From: an uncultured Alistipes sp.
GTDB taxonomy: Bacteria > Bacteroidota > Bacteroidia > Bacteroidales > Rikenellaceae
Direction: 5' to 3'
DNA length: 13,965 nt
Assembly: GCA_959604655.1 (NCBI GenBank)
Contig: CAUHCL010000050.1
Span: 1 to 13,965, forward strand
In this document: piece by piece, positions 6,317 to 13,965 of the stretch
Layout: every line of letters begins with the position of its first letter
How positions within the stretch are numbered: position 1 is the stretch's first letter
Notes under the pieces: model-generated
Databases searched by the model: none
Seen by the model: only the letters and a program-made list of their open reading frames with translations
What the model was told of the DNA's origin: nothing
Translations under genes and position numbers: made by a program

Positions 6317-6368
6317 TTATCTTTGGCTTCACCTTAGATACTTCGTCTCGGCATAATCAAACCTTTGG

Positions 6369-6400
6369 TTTGCTTCTGCCCCCGACTTTTCGTATATTTG
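6369..6400 (+). promoter_or_regulatory. Bacteroidota-type promoter of the outer-membrane protein gene
   Basis: TTTG at 6369-6372, a gap of exactly 20 nt, then TATATTTG at 6393-6400. This matches the Bacteroidota primary sigma consensus TTTG-N19-21-TAnnTTTG. Transcription would start near 6407 and leave a leader of about 60 nt before the ATG at 6467. Confidence 0.8.
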
Positions 6401-6466
6401 TCCCTCGATCGGGGCGGCCTCGGCGGCTGCCTTTTTACGAATTTTACACACTTACCCGAATACCTG

Positions 6467-8869
6467 ATGAAACGCCTTATTATTTTGATCCTCGCCGTCG
6501 CATGCACCTCGGCGCTCTTCGCGCAGAATACCGCGAGCGTAAGCGGCCGCGTAACCGATGCCTCCACGGGCGATCCGATAGATTTCGCCGATGTGGTCAT
6601 AACCGACGACGACAACAATACCGTGGCTTCGGGTACGGTGAGCGGGGGGCGCTTCGCGATAGACCGCATCCGCGAAGGTGAATATACGCTGTCGATCCTT
6701 CTGGTCGGCTACCAACCCTACGACAGGAAAATAGATTTCCGCAAGGGCGAGAATACGGAGCTCGGCGACATACGCCTCTCGATGGTCGAGACGGGTCTTA
6801 AGGAGGTGACCGTGACGGGACACCGCAGCAAGATAGTCTACAAGCTCGACCGCCAGCGCATAAACGCCTCGTCGGTGCTGTCGGCCGCGGGAGGTACGGC
6901 TGTCGACGTGCTCAAGTCGACCCCTTCGGTGAGGGTCGATGCCGACGGCGAGGTGTCGTTACGCGGAAGCACGGGTTTTCTGGTCTATGTCGACGGCAAG
7001 CCGAGCATGCTGGAGGGCACGCAGGCCCTGCAACAGATCGCTGCGTCGAACATTGAGGATATTGAGATCATAACCACCCCCTCGGCCCGTTACAAGACCG
7101 ACGGCGACGTGGGCATAATAAACATCGTCACCAAGCGCCGCACGGACGAGGGCGTGAGCGGCACGGCGAATGTTTCGGGCAGCACCATCGGTTCGTGGAG
7201 CGGCGATCTGCTGCTCAGCTACCGCAGGGGGTCGCATCGCTGGTATGTCGGCGGCGCGGGATCGGACATGAAGGGCAAGAGCGACTTCACACAGATGAAG
7301 ACCACCGTGGTGGATGATTTCGTGACCACCTCCGATGCCGACGGCACGCGTCACAGCAGCCGCCCGTCGGGCATAGGCCGCGTGGGCTGGGAGTACGACA
7401 ACAGCCGCCACAATCTGACGGTGGAGTTCCAGAGCGGCGACGCCGTAAACGCCCGCGGCGGCGACATGAGCTACTACGAGCACCGCATGCAGGGCGACGC
7501 AGTGCTTAACGACAACATCTACGAGAGCCACGACCGCTACTCCAACGAAAAGAGTCTGGCGCAATTGGCTACCGACTACACGTTCCGACTGAACGAGCGC
7601 GGCGACAAAATATCGGTCGCAGGGCGCCTGCGTTACGACTGGTATGCGCTGGAGTACACCGAGAGCAACATGTTCGACACCTCGGGCGTGCGTTACGAGG
7701 GTACGCGCGGATACGAGAAGGAGCATCACTGGGATTTCGACGGCACGGCTTCGTACGAACTCCACTACCGCCCCGAAGGCAAGCTGGAGTTAGGATATCA
7801 ATACACCTCGTACAGCGAGCACGGCGAATATAACATAAAGTATTGGGATCGCGGCATGGCCGATTTCGTGTGGCAGGACGATCTGCGGGCGCCGTTCTTC
7901 TACCGCAGGCAGATTCATTCGGGCTATGCGATGATCACCGACAAGCTGGGTCCCGTGGAGTTCGACGCGGGTGTGAGGGCCGACCGCACCATCGACGAAC
8001 TGACGATAGCCGTCGAGGGTGCCGACCGCCATATAAAGCGTCTGGAGCTGTTTCCCTCGGCGCACGTGGCCTACACGGCGCCGCACGACAACATCTTTTC
8101 GCTCGGCTACTCCTATCGCACCAACCGCCCGGGAATATGGCAGCTGGAGCCCTACATCACCTACGAGGATTATTACACCAAGCAGATAGGCAATCCCGAC
8201 ATCGCGCCCGAGTATATCCATTCGCTCGAAGTCGGCTATCGCAAGACCATCGCCGAGGAACATTCCATAGCCCTCACGGGATTCTACCGTCATCGCCGCG
8301 GGGTGCGCGACCGCGTGCGAGTGGCATACGAGTCCGGTGTGACGCTCGATTCGTTGATAAACGCGGGTAACGACCGTTCGATCGGACTGGAGATGAACGC
8401 CCGCGTGAAAGCCACGCGCTGGTGGAACATGACCGTGAACGGAAGCGTGTTCGGTTACAGGTTCACGAGCCGCTACGAAGGCTGCGTCGACAACTCGAAC
8501 ACCAACTATGCGCTGGCCATGATAAACAACTTCTCGGCGGGACGCAACACGAGCATCCAGTTCGACGCCAACGTCGTGGGGCCCACAGTGCTCACGCAGG
8601 GCCGCGAAAAGGGATACTGTTATTTCGATATGGCTTTGAGGCAGAGCCTTTTCGGCAACCGCGTAACGGCGGCCGTGGTGGCGCACGACGTGTTCCGCAC
8701 GGCCCGCTACCGCAACAGCCGCGTCACGCCGACGCTGATATCGGCCACGCGCGTACGGCCCAAATATCCCAACATAGTGCTGTCGCTCGGCTACTCGTTC
8801 AACGCCGTGCGCAAGGAGCATTCGGGAGCCGTATCTTCGGGCGCCGTGTTCGAGGGCAAGGATTTTTAG
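6467..8869 (+). CDS. TonB-receptor-like outer membrane beta-barrel protein
   Basis: An 800-residue outer-membrane protein. Residues 1-20 form a signal peptide (ending LFAQ); 24-104 a carboxypeptidase-D regulatory-like domain (SVSGRVTDASTGDPI); about 112-225 a plug domain with LRGSTGFLVYVDGKPS and DIEIITTPSARY...GIINIVTKRR; the rest a beta-barrel rich in alternating aromatic strands, ending in Phe. This arrangement is typical of the Bacteroidota outer-membrane beta-barrel family related to TonB-dependent receptors. The substrate cannot be read from sequence: no susD-like partner lies next to it, so it is not a standard Sus-type glycan uptake pair. The ATG at 6467 is chosen because the signal peptide begins there; upstream in-frame codons precede the signal peptide. 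It is followed after 60 nt by the MFS gene with no terminator between. Confidence 0.9.
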   Translation: MKRLIILILAVACTSALFAQNTASVSGRVTDASTGDPIDFADVVITDDDNNTVASGTVSGGRFAIDRIREGEYTLSILLVGYQPYDRKIDFRKGENTELGDIRLSMVETGLKEVTVTGHRSKIVYKLDRQRINASSVLSAAGGTAVDVLKSTPSVRVDADGEVSLRGSTGFLVYVDGKPSMLEGTQALQQIAASNIEDIEIITTPSARYKTDGDVGIINIVTKRRTDEGVSGTANVSGSTIGSWSGDLLLSYRRGSHRWYVGGAGSDMKGKSDFTQMKTTVVDDFVTTSDADGTRHSSRPSGIGRVGWEYDNSRHNLTVEFQSGDAVNARGGDMSYYEHRMQGDAVLNDNIYESHDRYSNEKSLAQLATDYTFRLNERGDKISVAGRLRYDWYALEYTESNMFDTSGVRYEGTRGYEKEHHWDFDGTASYELHYRPEGKLELGYQYTSYSEHGEYNIKYWDRGMADFVWQDDLRAPFFYRRQIHSGYAMITDKLGPVEFDAGVRADRTIDELTIAVEGADRHIKRLELFPSAHVAYTAPHDNIFSLGYSYRTNRPGIWQLEPYITYEDYYTKQIGNPDIAPEYIHSLEVGYRKTIAEEHSIALTGFYRHRRGVRDRVRVAYESGVTLDSLINAGNDRSIGLEMNARVKATRWWNMTVNGSVFGYRFTSRYEGCVDNSNTNYALAMINNFSAGRNTSIQFDANVVGPTVLTQGREKGYCYFDMALRQSLFGNRVTAAVVAHDVFRTARYRNSRVTPTLISATRVRPKYPNIVLSLGYSFNAVRKEHSGAVSSGAVFEGKDF

Positions 8870-8929
8870 GCTGCGTCGGCCGTCGGCACGGGGAGCTTTT
8901 TGAACCGTTTTTGCATGGAGCGACAAACG

Positions 8930-10327
8930 ATGAATGATTTGGTCGGAAATACCGAGTGGGACGGGCTGCCCATGCCGCGCCGCCTGTGGGCCATCGTCGC
9001 CGTGGCGTTCGGCGTGTCGCTGTCGGTGATCGACAGCGTGATAGCCAATGTGGCCCTGCCCACCATCTCGACGGAGCTGGGCATATCGTCGGCCGATTCG
9101 GTGTGGGTGGTCAACGCCTACCAGCTGGCCGTGGTCACCATGCTGCTCGTATTCTCCAATCTGGGCGACATAGTGGGTTACCGCCGCGTCTACATCGCGG
9201 GGCTCGCCCTCTTCACCGCGGCATCCGTCGGGTGCGCCTTTTCGTCGGGACTCGTGTCGCTCATCGTGTGGCGCGCCTTGCAGGGCCTGGGCGCCGCGGC
9301 GGTGACGAGCGTCAACACTACTCTTATAAGAATAATCTACCCCCGCCGCATGCTGGGCCGCGGCATGGGCATAAACGCCACCGTCGTGGCGGTGTCGTCG
9401 GTCGCGGGTCCGTCCATCGCCGCGGCCATACTGTCGGTGGCATCGTGGAACTGGCTCTTCGCCGTCAATATTCCCATCGGTCTGATAGCATTCGCCCTGA
9501 GCCGCCGTTTTCTGCCGCAGAATCCCGTCAAGGTCGAGGGCCGCAGGTTCGACTGGCGCGACGGGGCCATGTGTGCCTTTACGTTCGGCTCGGCCGTGGG
9601 TTGCGTGGAAGCCTACCTGCACGGGGTGCGGATGGTATATGTCGTGCAGATTGCCGTCGTGACGGCATTCGTGGCGTGGCGTTTCGTGCGCGAGCAGCTG
9701 CGGCGCCCTATGCCGATCCTGCCGTTCGACCTGCTGCGCATTCCCATCTTCTCGCTCTCGATCGTCACCTCCATATGCTCCTTTACGGCGCAGATGGCGG
9801 CCATGGTGGCGCTGCCCTTCATCCTTCAGCACGATCTGGGCTACGACGCCGTGGGCACGGGGCTGCTATTTACGGCTTGGCCCATGGTCATCATGGTCGT
9901 GGCTCCCGTGGCGGGCATGCTGGTCGAGAGGATACATGCGGGATACATGGGACTGGCGGGATTGTCGATAATGGCCTTCGGACTGGTGATGCTCGGGCTG
10001 CTGCCCGCTGCGCCGTCGCACTTCGATATCGTGTGGCGTCTGGTGGTGTGCGGCCTGGGATTCGGAATATTCCAGTCGCCCAACAACAGCATAATGATCG
10101 CCTCGGCCCCGCAGCATCGCAGCGGTTCGGCAAGCGGCATGCTGGCTTCGGCACGACTCGTGGGGCAGACTACGGGTGCGGCCATGGTGGCCATGCTGTT
10201 TCGTATGAACGGCGGTGAGGTGACGCGTTCGGCACTGTTCGTGGCGGCGGGGCTGGCTCTGTTCGGGGCCTTGCTCTCGGCCTCGCGCATACGCCTGCCG
10301 CTGCCCGAGGGATTGAAACGAAGATAA
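8930..10327 (+). CDS. MFS transporter, DHA2 (EmrB/QacA) type
   Basis: A 465-residue inner-membrane protein with about 14 hydrophobic segments. Marks of the drug:H+ antiporter-2 subfamily: IDSVIANVALPTI in helix 1 (35-47), motif A GDIVGYRR at 79-86, motif B around Arg115 in WRALQGLGAA, and antiporter motif C around SVAGPSIAA (157-165). Such proteins export drugs or metabolites by proton exchange; the substrate here is unknown. I chose the ATG at 8930 because GGAG (8917-8920) lies 9 nt upstream; the ATG at 8915 would add five residues. malQ begins 7 nt after its stop, so the two are probably co-transcribed. Usual EmrAB-type partners (membrane fusion protein, TolC) are absent from the window. 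Confidence 0.9.
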   Translation: MNDLVGNTEWDGLPMPRRLWAIVAVAFGVSLSVIDSVIANVALPTISTELGISSADSVWVVNAYQLAVVTMLLVFSNLGDIVGYRRVYIAGLALFTAASVGCAFSSGLVSLIVWRALQGLGAAAVTSVNTTLIRIIYPRRMLGRGMGINATVVAVSSVAGPSIAAAILSVASWNWLFAVNIPIGLIAFALSRRFLPQNPVKVEGRRFDWRDGAMCAFTFGSAVGCVEAYLHGVRMVYVVQIAVVTAFVAWRFVREQLRRPMPILPFDLLRIPIFSLSIVTSICSFTAQMAAMVALPFILQHDLGYDAVGTGLLFTAWPMVIMVVAPVAGMLVERIHAGYMGLAGLSIMAFGLVMLGLLPAAPSHFDIVWRLVVCGLGFGIFQSPNNSIMIASAPQHRSGSASGMLASARLVGQTTGAAMVAMLFRMNGGEVTRSALFVAAGLALFGALLSASRIRLPLPEGLKRR

Positions 10328-10334
10328 GACAACG

Positions 10335-12785
10335 ATGATGATAGTTTTCCACATAGAATATTATGCCCGTCGGGACGAACGCCTGTTCGTGGTGTTCGAC
10401 GACGGGACCGAATACGCCATGCGGCGCGAATCCGAAGGACTGTGGTCGGCCGAGGTGCCGCGCGATGCAGACGGTGCCGCCTATCGTTACGAATTGCGTG
10501 CGGCCGACGGCTCGCTGCTTCACGGGGAGTGGGGCGACGGGCACAGGCTCGGCGCAAGTTCGACCGAGCGCACGGAGGTGTTCGACCATTGGCACGAACG
10601 GCCTGCCGCGGCGCCTTTTTATTCGTCGTTCTTCACGCGCGGCGTGTTCCGTCGGCCGAATCCGCGAAAGGCGGCGGAGGCAGTCGGCGGACGCATTCTG
10701 CTGCGTGTCGAGGCCCCGACCGTCGCGTCGGACGAGGCGGTGGCCGTCGTCGGCGAACATGCGGCCTTGGGCGGCTGGCAGGTGGAGCGGGCCGTTGCCA
10801 TGCGCGACGGCGCGGCACCCGTGTGGAGCGTATCGCTGCCCGCCTCGGTCGCAGGCAGCAAGTTCAAGTTCATAGTGACGGATGCCGCCACGGGGCGTTT
10901 CAGGAGATACGAGGGCGGTTTCAACCGCCGTTTTCCCGCAACGTCGGACTGCGGCTCGGCAATCGTGGTTGACGGCCTGCGCATGCGCGACGAGAGTCCG
11001 TTGTGGCACGGCGCGGGCGTGGCCGTGCCTCTGTTTTCGCTGCGCAGCGGGCGCGGCTGGGGATGCGGCGAGTTCAGCGATTTGCGGCTTCTGGCCGACT
11101 GGGCGGCCGCCGCGGGCTTGTCGGTAATACAGCTGCTGCCCGTGAACGACACCTCGGCCACGGGTACGTGGCGCGACTCCTATCCCTATAATGCTTTGTC
11201 GTGCTTCGCCCTGCATCCGATGTACGTGAGTGCGGAGGCTGTCGTGGAACAATGCTCGGGCTGCGCCCGATCGGCGGAGCTTGCGGCGGCATTCGACGCG
11301 TTCGCCGCCGAGGGCGCCCGACTCAACGCTCTTTCGGCCGTGGATTACGAGGCGACGATGAAGTTGAAAACCGATTTTCTTCGGTGCGCCTACGATCTGT
11401 GCGGCGACGATACGATGTCGTCGGACGAATATGCGGCTTTCGAGCGCAAAAATGCCGAATGGCTCTCACCCTACGCCGTTTTCTGCGCCCTGCGCGACGA
11501 GTACGCTACGGCCGACCATACGCAGTGGGGCGTGATGGCGCAATACGATGCCGCCAGCGCCGAGCTGTATGCCCGCGAAAACGCGCATGCCGTCGGATTC
11601 CACAAATTCGTGCAATATCTGCTCGACAGAGAGCTGCGCGATGCGGGCGACTATGCCCGCGGGCGCGGGGTGCTTCTGAAGGGCGACATACCAATAGGAG
11701 TGTCGCCGTCGAGCGTCGAGGTGTGGCGCTCGCCCGAGCTGTTCAACCTCTCCATGTCGGCGGGAGCGCCGCCCGACGACTTCGCCGCCGAGGGGCAGAA
11801 CTGGGGATTCCCAACATATAACTGGCCGCGCATGGCCGAGGACGGATATGCGTGGTGGCGTTCGCGTCTGCGCAAGATGGCGGAGTATTTCGATGCCTAC
11901 CGCATCGACCACATACTGGGATTTTTTCGCATATGGGAGGTGCCGCGCGGCGCGGCGAGCGCATTGGAGGGGCATTTCAACCCGTCGCTTCCTTACGATA
12001 CGGATGAGATCGGCGCGTTCGGATTCCCGTTCGACGCTACGCTTCACGCGGCTCTGTTCACGGAGTACCCGTATTCGCGGCAACGCTATTTCCCGCGCAT
12101 AGACGGATGCAAGACCGCCGCTTTCGCCGCTCTCGACGACGAAGCGCGAAGGAGTTACATGCAGTTGTACGAGGATTTCTATTACCGACGCCACAACGAT
12201 TTTTGGCGCGACTGCGCGTTGAGACGCCTGCCGAAACTGATCTCGGCGACGGGAATGCTCGCATGCGGCGAGGATCTCGGCATGATTCCCGCGTGCGTGC
12301 CCGACGTGATGCGGTCGGAGCAGATTCTGTCGCTGGAGATAGAGCGTATGCCGAAGCGGTTCGGCGAGGAGTTCGGCGATCCTGCGGAGTATCCCTATCT
12401 TTCGGTCGCATCACCCTCCACGCACGACATGTCGACCGTCCGCGGTTGGTGGCGCGAGAATCGCGAGGCGACCCGCAGGTATTGGCGCAACATCTTGGGG
12501 AATGAGGGCGAACCTTCAGCCGAGTGCTCGGGCGAGGCGGCCCGCGAGATCGCGGAGCGTCACATGCGGTCGCGGTCGATGCTGGCCATCCTGCCGTTGC
12601 AGGACTGGCTGGCCATAGACGAGAATCTGCGCGGGGCCGATCCCGATGCGGAGCGTATCAATGTGCCCGCCGATCCCGACCATTACTGGCGTTACCGCAT
12701 GCACATAAGCATCGAAGAGCTGCTCGCGGCCGACGGTTTCAACGATGCGGTCCGTACCCTGACGGCGTTGCGGCGCGGGAAGTAA
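10335..12785 (+). CDS. malQ: 4-alpha-glucanotransferase with N-terminal starch-binding domains
   Basis: An 816-residue cytoplasmic disproportionating enzyme (amylomaltase, GH77) that transfers alpha-1,4-glucan segments between malto-oligosaccharides. Residues about 1-105 look like a diverged beta-sandwich starch-binding domain. Residues about 120-215 are CBM20-like with the LGGW motif at 145-148. GH77 runs from about 226 (AVPLFSLRSGRGWGCGEF) to the end. The catalytic triad is present: nucleophile Asp525 in AYRIDH, acid/base Glu646 in CGEDLGMIP, and Asp698 in STHDMST; the conserved C-terminal RINVPADPDHYWRYRMH is intact. The CBM20-GH77 layout is known in Bacteroidota and plant DPE2. Start: tandem ATGs at 10335 and 10338, no Shine-Dalgarno. 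No other glycogen or maltose gene is in the window, so its pairing with an MFS exporter is unexplained. Confidence 0.94.
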   Translation: MMIVFHIEYYARRDERLFVVFDDGTEYAMRRESEGLWSAEVPRDADGAAYRYELRAADGSLLHGEWGDGHRLGASSTERTEVFDHWHERPAAAPFYSSFFTRGVFRRPNPRKAAEAVGGRILLRVEAPTVASDEAVAVVGEHAALGGWQVERAVAMRDGAAPVWSVSLPASVAGSKFKFIVTDAATGRFRRYEGGFNRRFPATSDCGSAIVVDGLRMRDESPLWHGAGVAVPLFSLRSGRGWGCGEFSDLRLLADWAAAAGLSVIQLLPVNDTSATGTWRDSYPYNALSCFALHPMYVSAEAVVEQCSGCARSAELAAAFDAFAAEGARLNALSAVDYEATMKLKTDFLRCAYDLCGDDTMSSDEYAAFERKNAEWLSPYAVFCALRDEYATADHTQWGVMAQYDAASAELYARENAHAVGFHKFVQYLLDRELRDAGDYARGRGVLLKGDIPIGVSPSSVEVWRSPELFNLSMSAGAPPDDFAAEGQNWGFPTYNWPRMAEDGYAWWRSRLRKMAEYFDAYRIDHILGFFRIWEVPRGAASALEGHFNPSLPYDTDEIGAFGFPFDATLHAALFTEYPYSRQRYFPRIDGCKTAAFAALDDEARRSYMQLYEDFYYRRHNDFWRDCALRRLPKLISATGMLACGEDLGMIPACVPDVMRSEQILSLEIERMPKRFGEEFGDPAEYPYLSVASPSTHDMSTVRGWWRENREATRRYWRNILGNEGEPSAECSGEAAREIAERHMRSRSMLAILPLQDWLAIDENLRGADPDAERINVPADPDHYWRYRMHISIEELLAADGFNDAVRTLTALRRGK

Positions 12786-12869
12786 TGCGACTCGCGGGCC
12801 GCAGCCTCGCCCCGCTGCTTACTGACGTTCGCAAACGTTTTCCGCAGGCTGATGCCCGAACCTCTATCG
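12783..12869 (+). repeat. Interspersed repeat R3, copy 2
   Basis: Left part aatgcgactcg and cgggccgcagcctcgcccc (12795-12813), right part tccgcaggctg...ctctatcg (12841-12869), matching copy 1 at 6113-6223. It lacks the 11-nt insert and has a shorter middle. Its left end overlaps the malQ stop and its right end contains the stop codon of the convergent yccF-like gene, so it fills the whole gap between them. Confidence 0.62.
12825..12841 (+). terminator. Weak terminator-like hairpin after malQ
   Basis: Stem acgtt, loop cgca, stem aacgt, then ttt, 40 nt after the malQ stop. The 5-bp stem is short; it lies inside R3 copy 2, whose outer arms (gcagcct/aggctg) may add a second stem. It could end transcripts from malQ. 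Confidence 0.35.
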
Positions 12870-13238
12870 CCGTATGATCGTGCGGCCGAAAGGCACCAGC
12901 GCGAAGCTCATCAGCTTGAAGTGCTGGAGGCCGAATGGTATCCCGACGATGGTGATGCAGAACAGCAGACCCCACAAGAGGTGTGAGAGCGCGATCCAGA
13001 TTCCGCCGACGAAGATCCAGATGATGTTCAGCAGCGTGTTGAGGCACCCTACGGGGCATTCGTTGGCCCTCACCTCGCCGCCGAACGGCCACAGGGCGAA
13101 CAGCCCGATGCGTATGACCTGCAATCCGAACGGAATGCCCACTATGGTCAGGCACAGCAGTACGCCGCCGACCAGATATTCCAGCGCCATGAACAGGCCG
13201 CCGAAGACTATCCAGATGATGTTGCCGATGATGCTCAT
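12864..13238 (-). CDS. YccF-family (DUF307) inner membrane protein
   Basis: A 124-residue hydrophobic protein made of two tandem copies of one membrane motif. Residues 6-53 and 71-118 both follow NIIWI..GG...AL..L...L..TIVGIPFGLQ......FAL.PFG, identical at 29 of 48 positions by my count. TIVGIPFG and the repeat layout are hallmarks of the YccF family, whose role is unknown. Expected location is the inner membrane, with about four helices. It lies downstream of ilvA on the same strand, separated by about 96 nt that include two hairpins, and may have its own weak promoter (TATATTTA at 13266-13259 on the minus strand). Its stop codon falls inside repeat R3 copy 2, so its last residues (RR) border the repeat. 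Confidence 0.9.
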   Translation of the reverse strand: MSIIGNIIWIVFGGLFMALEYLVGGVLLCLTIVGIPFGLQVIRIGLFALWPFGGEVRANECPVGCLNTLLNIIWIFVGGIWIALSHLLWGLLFCITIVGIPFGLQHFKLMSFALVPFGRTIIRR

Positions 13239-13264
13239 ATTACAGTTGTTTGTATGTGTAAATA

Positions 13265-13332
13265 TATCTTCGGCGGCTGCGGGGGTCGCGCGTAGCGCGA
13301 GCCGCCGAAGATAGTTCCGCCCGAGGCGGAAC
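13265..13332. terminator. Two adjacent hairpins between ilvA and the yccF-like gene
   Basis: Hairpin 1, gttccgcc-cga-ggcggaac (13314-13332), is a perfect 8-bp stem starting 2 nt after the ilvA stop. Hairpin 2 has a 14-bp stem, tatcttcggcggct (13265-13278) with agccgccgaagata (13300-13313), enclosing a further stem tcgcgc-gta-gcgcga (13286-13300). On the minus strand they follow ilvA and precede the yccF-like gene. There is no strong T-run (only atatattt), so termination is probable but not certain; they may instead be another structured repeat. Confidence 0.55.
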
Positions 13333-13334
13333 GA

Positions 13335-13965
13335 TTATCCTATCAGAAACTCGAACAGATTGGGATTGTCGTTCAGATATTCGTAATCGATACCGTGACT
13401 CTTCATCCGTGCGGTCAGCCCCTCGAAATCGTCGGGACTCTGCAATTCGATGCCTATCAGTACCGGCCCTTTCTCGCGGTTGGTCTTCTTCTTGTACTCG
13501 AAATGGGTTATGTCGTCGTGCGGACCCAGCACGTTGCTCACGAAGTTCTGCAAGGCACCTGCGCGCTGCGGGAACCGCACCACGAAGTAGTGCTTCAGCC
13601 CCTCGTAGAGCAGCGAACGCTCCTTTATGTCCTCCATGCGAACGATGTCGTTGTTGCTGCCACTCACCACACACACCACGTTCTTGCCCGCGATCTTGTC
13701 GCGATAGAGGTCGAGAGCACTTATGCTCAGCGCGCCCGCAGGCTCGGCCACGATGGCGTCGAAGTTGTAGAGGCTCAGTATCGTGGTGCACACCTTACCC
13801 TCGGGAACCACCACAATATCGTCCAGCACCTGTCGGCAAATGTCGAACGTCAGGTCACCCACGCGCTGCACGGCGGCGCCGTCCACGAATTTGTCCACAC
13901 GGTCGAGTTCGGTCACCTCGCCGCGCTCGAACGAGAGTTTCATTCCCGCCGCACCCGCAGGCTCC
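13335..13965 (-). CDS. ilvA: Threonine ammonia-lyase, C-terminal part (cut by window edge)
   Basis: The visible C-terminal ~210 residues of the PLP enzyme that deaminates threonine to 2-oxobutanoate, the first step of isoleucine synthesis. The frame is open to the window edge; translated past the internal Met at 13943 it gives EPAGAAGMKLSFER, a core segment of the PLP fold, so that Met is not the start. Also seen: EPAGALSISAL, the phosphate-binding-loop region VVSGSNNDIVRMEDIKERSLLYEG, and a single C-terminal ACT-like domain (HYFVVRFPQRAGAL...FLIG, last ~85 residues). One ACT-like domain matches the shorter Bacillus/Corynebacterium-type enzyme and suggests allosteric control, probably by isoleucine. 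The N-terminal PLP-lysine region lies outside the window. Confidence 0.94.
   Translation of the reverse strand, partial: EPAGAAGMKLSFERGEVTELDRVDKFVDGAAVQRVGDLTFDICRQVLDDIVVVPEGKVCTTILSLYNFDAIVAEPAGALSISALDLYRDKIAGKNVVCVVSGSNNDIVRMEDIKERSLLYEGLKHYFVVRFPQRAGALQNFVSNVLGPHDDITHFEYKKKTNREKGPVLIGIELQSPDDFEGLTARMKSHGIDYEYLNDNPNLFEFLIG

Larger units (their letters stand above)
5604..6364. other. Repeat-rich non-coding island
   Basis: About 760 nt between two plus-strand transcription units with no credible gene. Open frames here (for example 5703-6092 and 6025-6261) cross the repeats, are rich in Arg/Ser/Pro and resemble no family I know. The stretch holds three R1 copies in plus orientation and one inverted, one R2, one R3, an A/T-rich palindrome and several hairpins, each listed separately. 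No tRNA or rRNA was recognised, and there is no transposase. Confidence 0.7.

Noticed and set aside
7790..9832. 680-codon minus-strand open frame opposite the outer-membrane protein and MFS genes
   Set aside because: It is very rich in His, Arg and Gly, crosses two well-supported genes, and arises because GC-rich codon use leaves the antisense frame free of stops.
6467..12785. Polysaccharide utilisation locus, considered because a TonB-receptor-like gene lies near malQ
   Set aside because: There is no susD-like gene, no surface glycanase and no sensor or ECF sigma/anti-sigma pair; the barrel protein belongs to a non-SusC branch.

Overview
The window looks like chromosomal DNA of a GC-rich member of the Bacteroidota, most likely the order Bacteroidales and possibly an Alistipes-like (Rikenellaceae) lineage. 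The reasons are the -7 boxes of the form TAnnTTTG with an upstream TTTG, starts that mostly lack Shine-Dalgarno sequences, signal peptides ending in ...AQ, a carboxypeptidase-D-like/TonB-plug/beta-barrel outer-membrane protein, a NagB-PIG-L fusion, and a GH77 enzyme with N-terminal starch-binding domains. The genus is an inference from style and cannot be proven from the sequence alone.

Layout. Positions 1-305 are non-coding and hold interspersed palindromic repeats and a strong terminator. A minus-strand secreted glycerophosphodiester phosphodiesterase (306-1064) is divergent from a compact plus-strand cluster (1437-5603). That cluster encodes a NagB-like/PIG-L deacetylase fusion, a canonical glucosamine-6-phosphate deaminase (nagB), a purine nucleoside phosphorylase (deoD) and an AlkD-like DNA glycosylase, with gaps of only 5, 12 and 1 nt. 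About 0.8 kb without a credible gene follows (5604-6466). It is packed with short dispersed repeats and hairpins, including a 146-bp element with inverted ends, and it ends in a textbook Bacteroidota promoter. That promoter drives a second plus-strand block (6467-12785): a TonB-receptor-like outer-membrane protein, an MFS transporter of the DHA2 drug-efflux type, and a 4-alpha-glucanotransferase (malQ). On the right, in minus orientation, are a YccF-family membrane protein (12864-13238) and the C-terminal part of threonine ammonia-lyase (ilvA), which runs off the window edge.

How the genes fit together. The first cluster suggests salvage of amino sugars and nucleosides: canonical NagB converts GlcN-6-P to Fru-6-P and ammonia, the PIG-L domain may remove N-acetyl groups, and DeoD releases bases and (deoxy)ribose-1-phosphate. 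AlkD is a repair passenger. MalQ handles cytoplasmic malto-oligosaccharides or glycogen; its link to the MFS transporter rests only on adjacency.

The most notable points are the loss of two catalytic residues in the NagB half of the fusion protein beside an intact NagB, and a family of intergenic repeats (called R1, R2 and R3 here) that recur at three separate places in 14 kb. I found no CRISPR array, phage, defence island or transposase, and no clear evidence of a wholly new enzymatic system.
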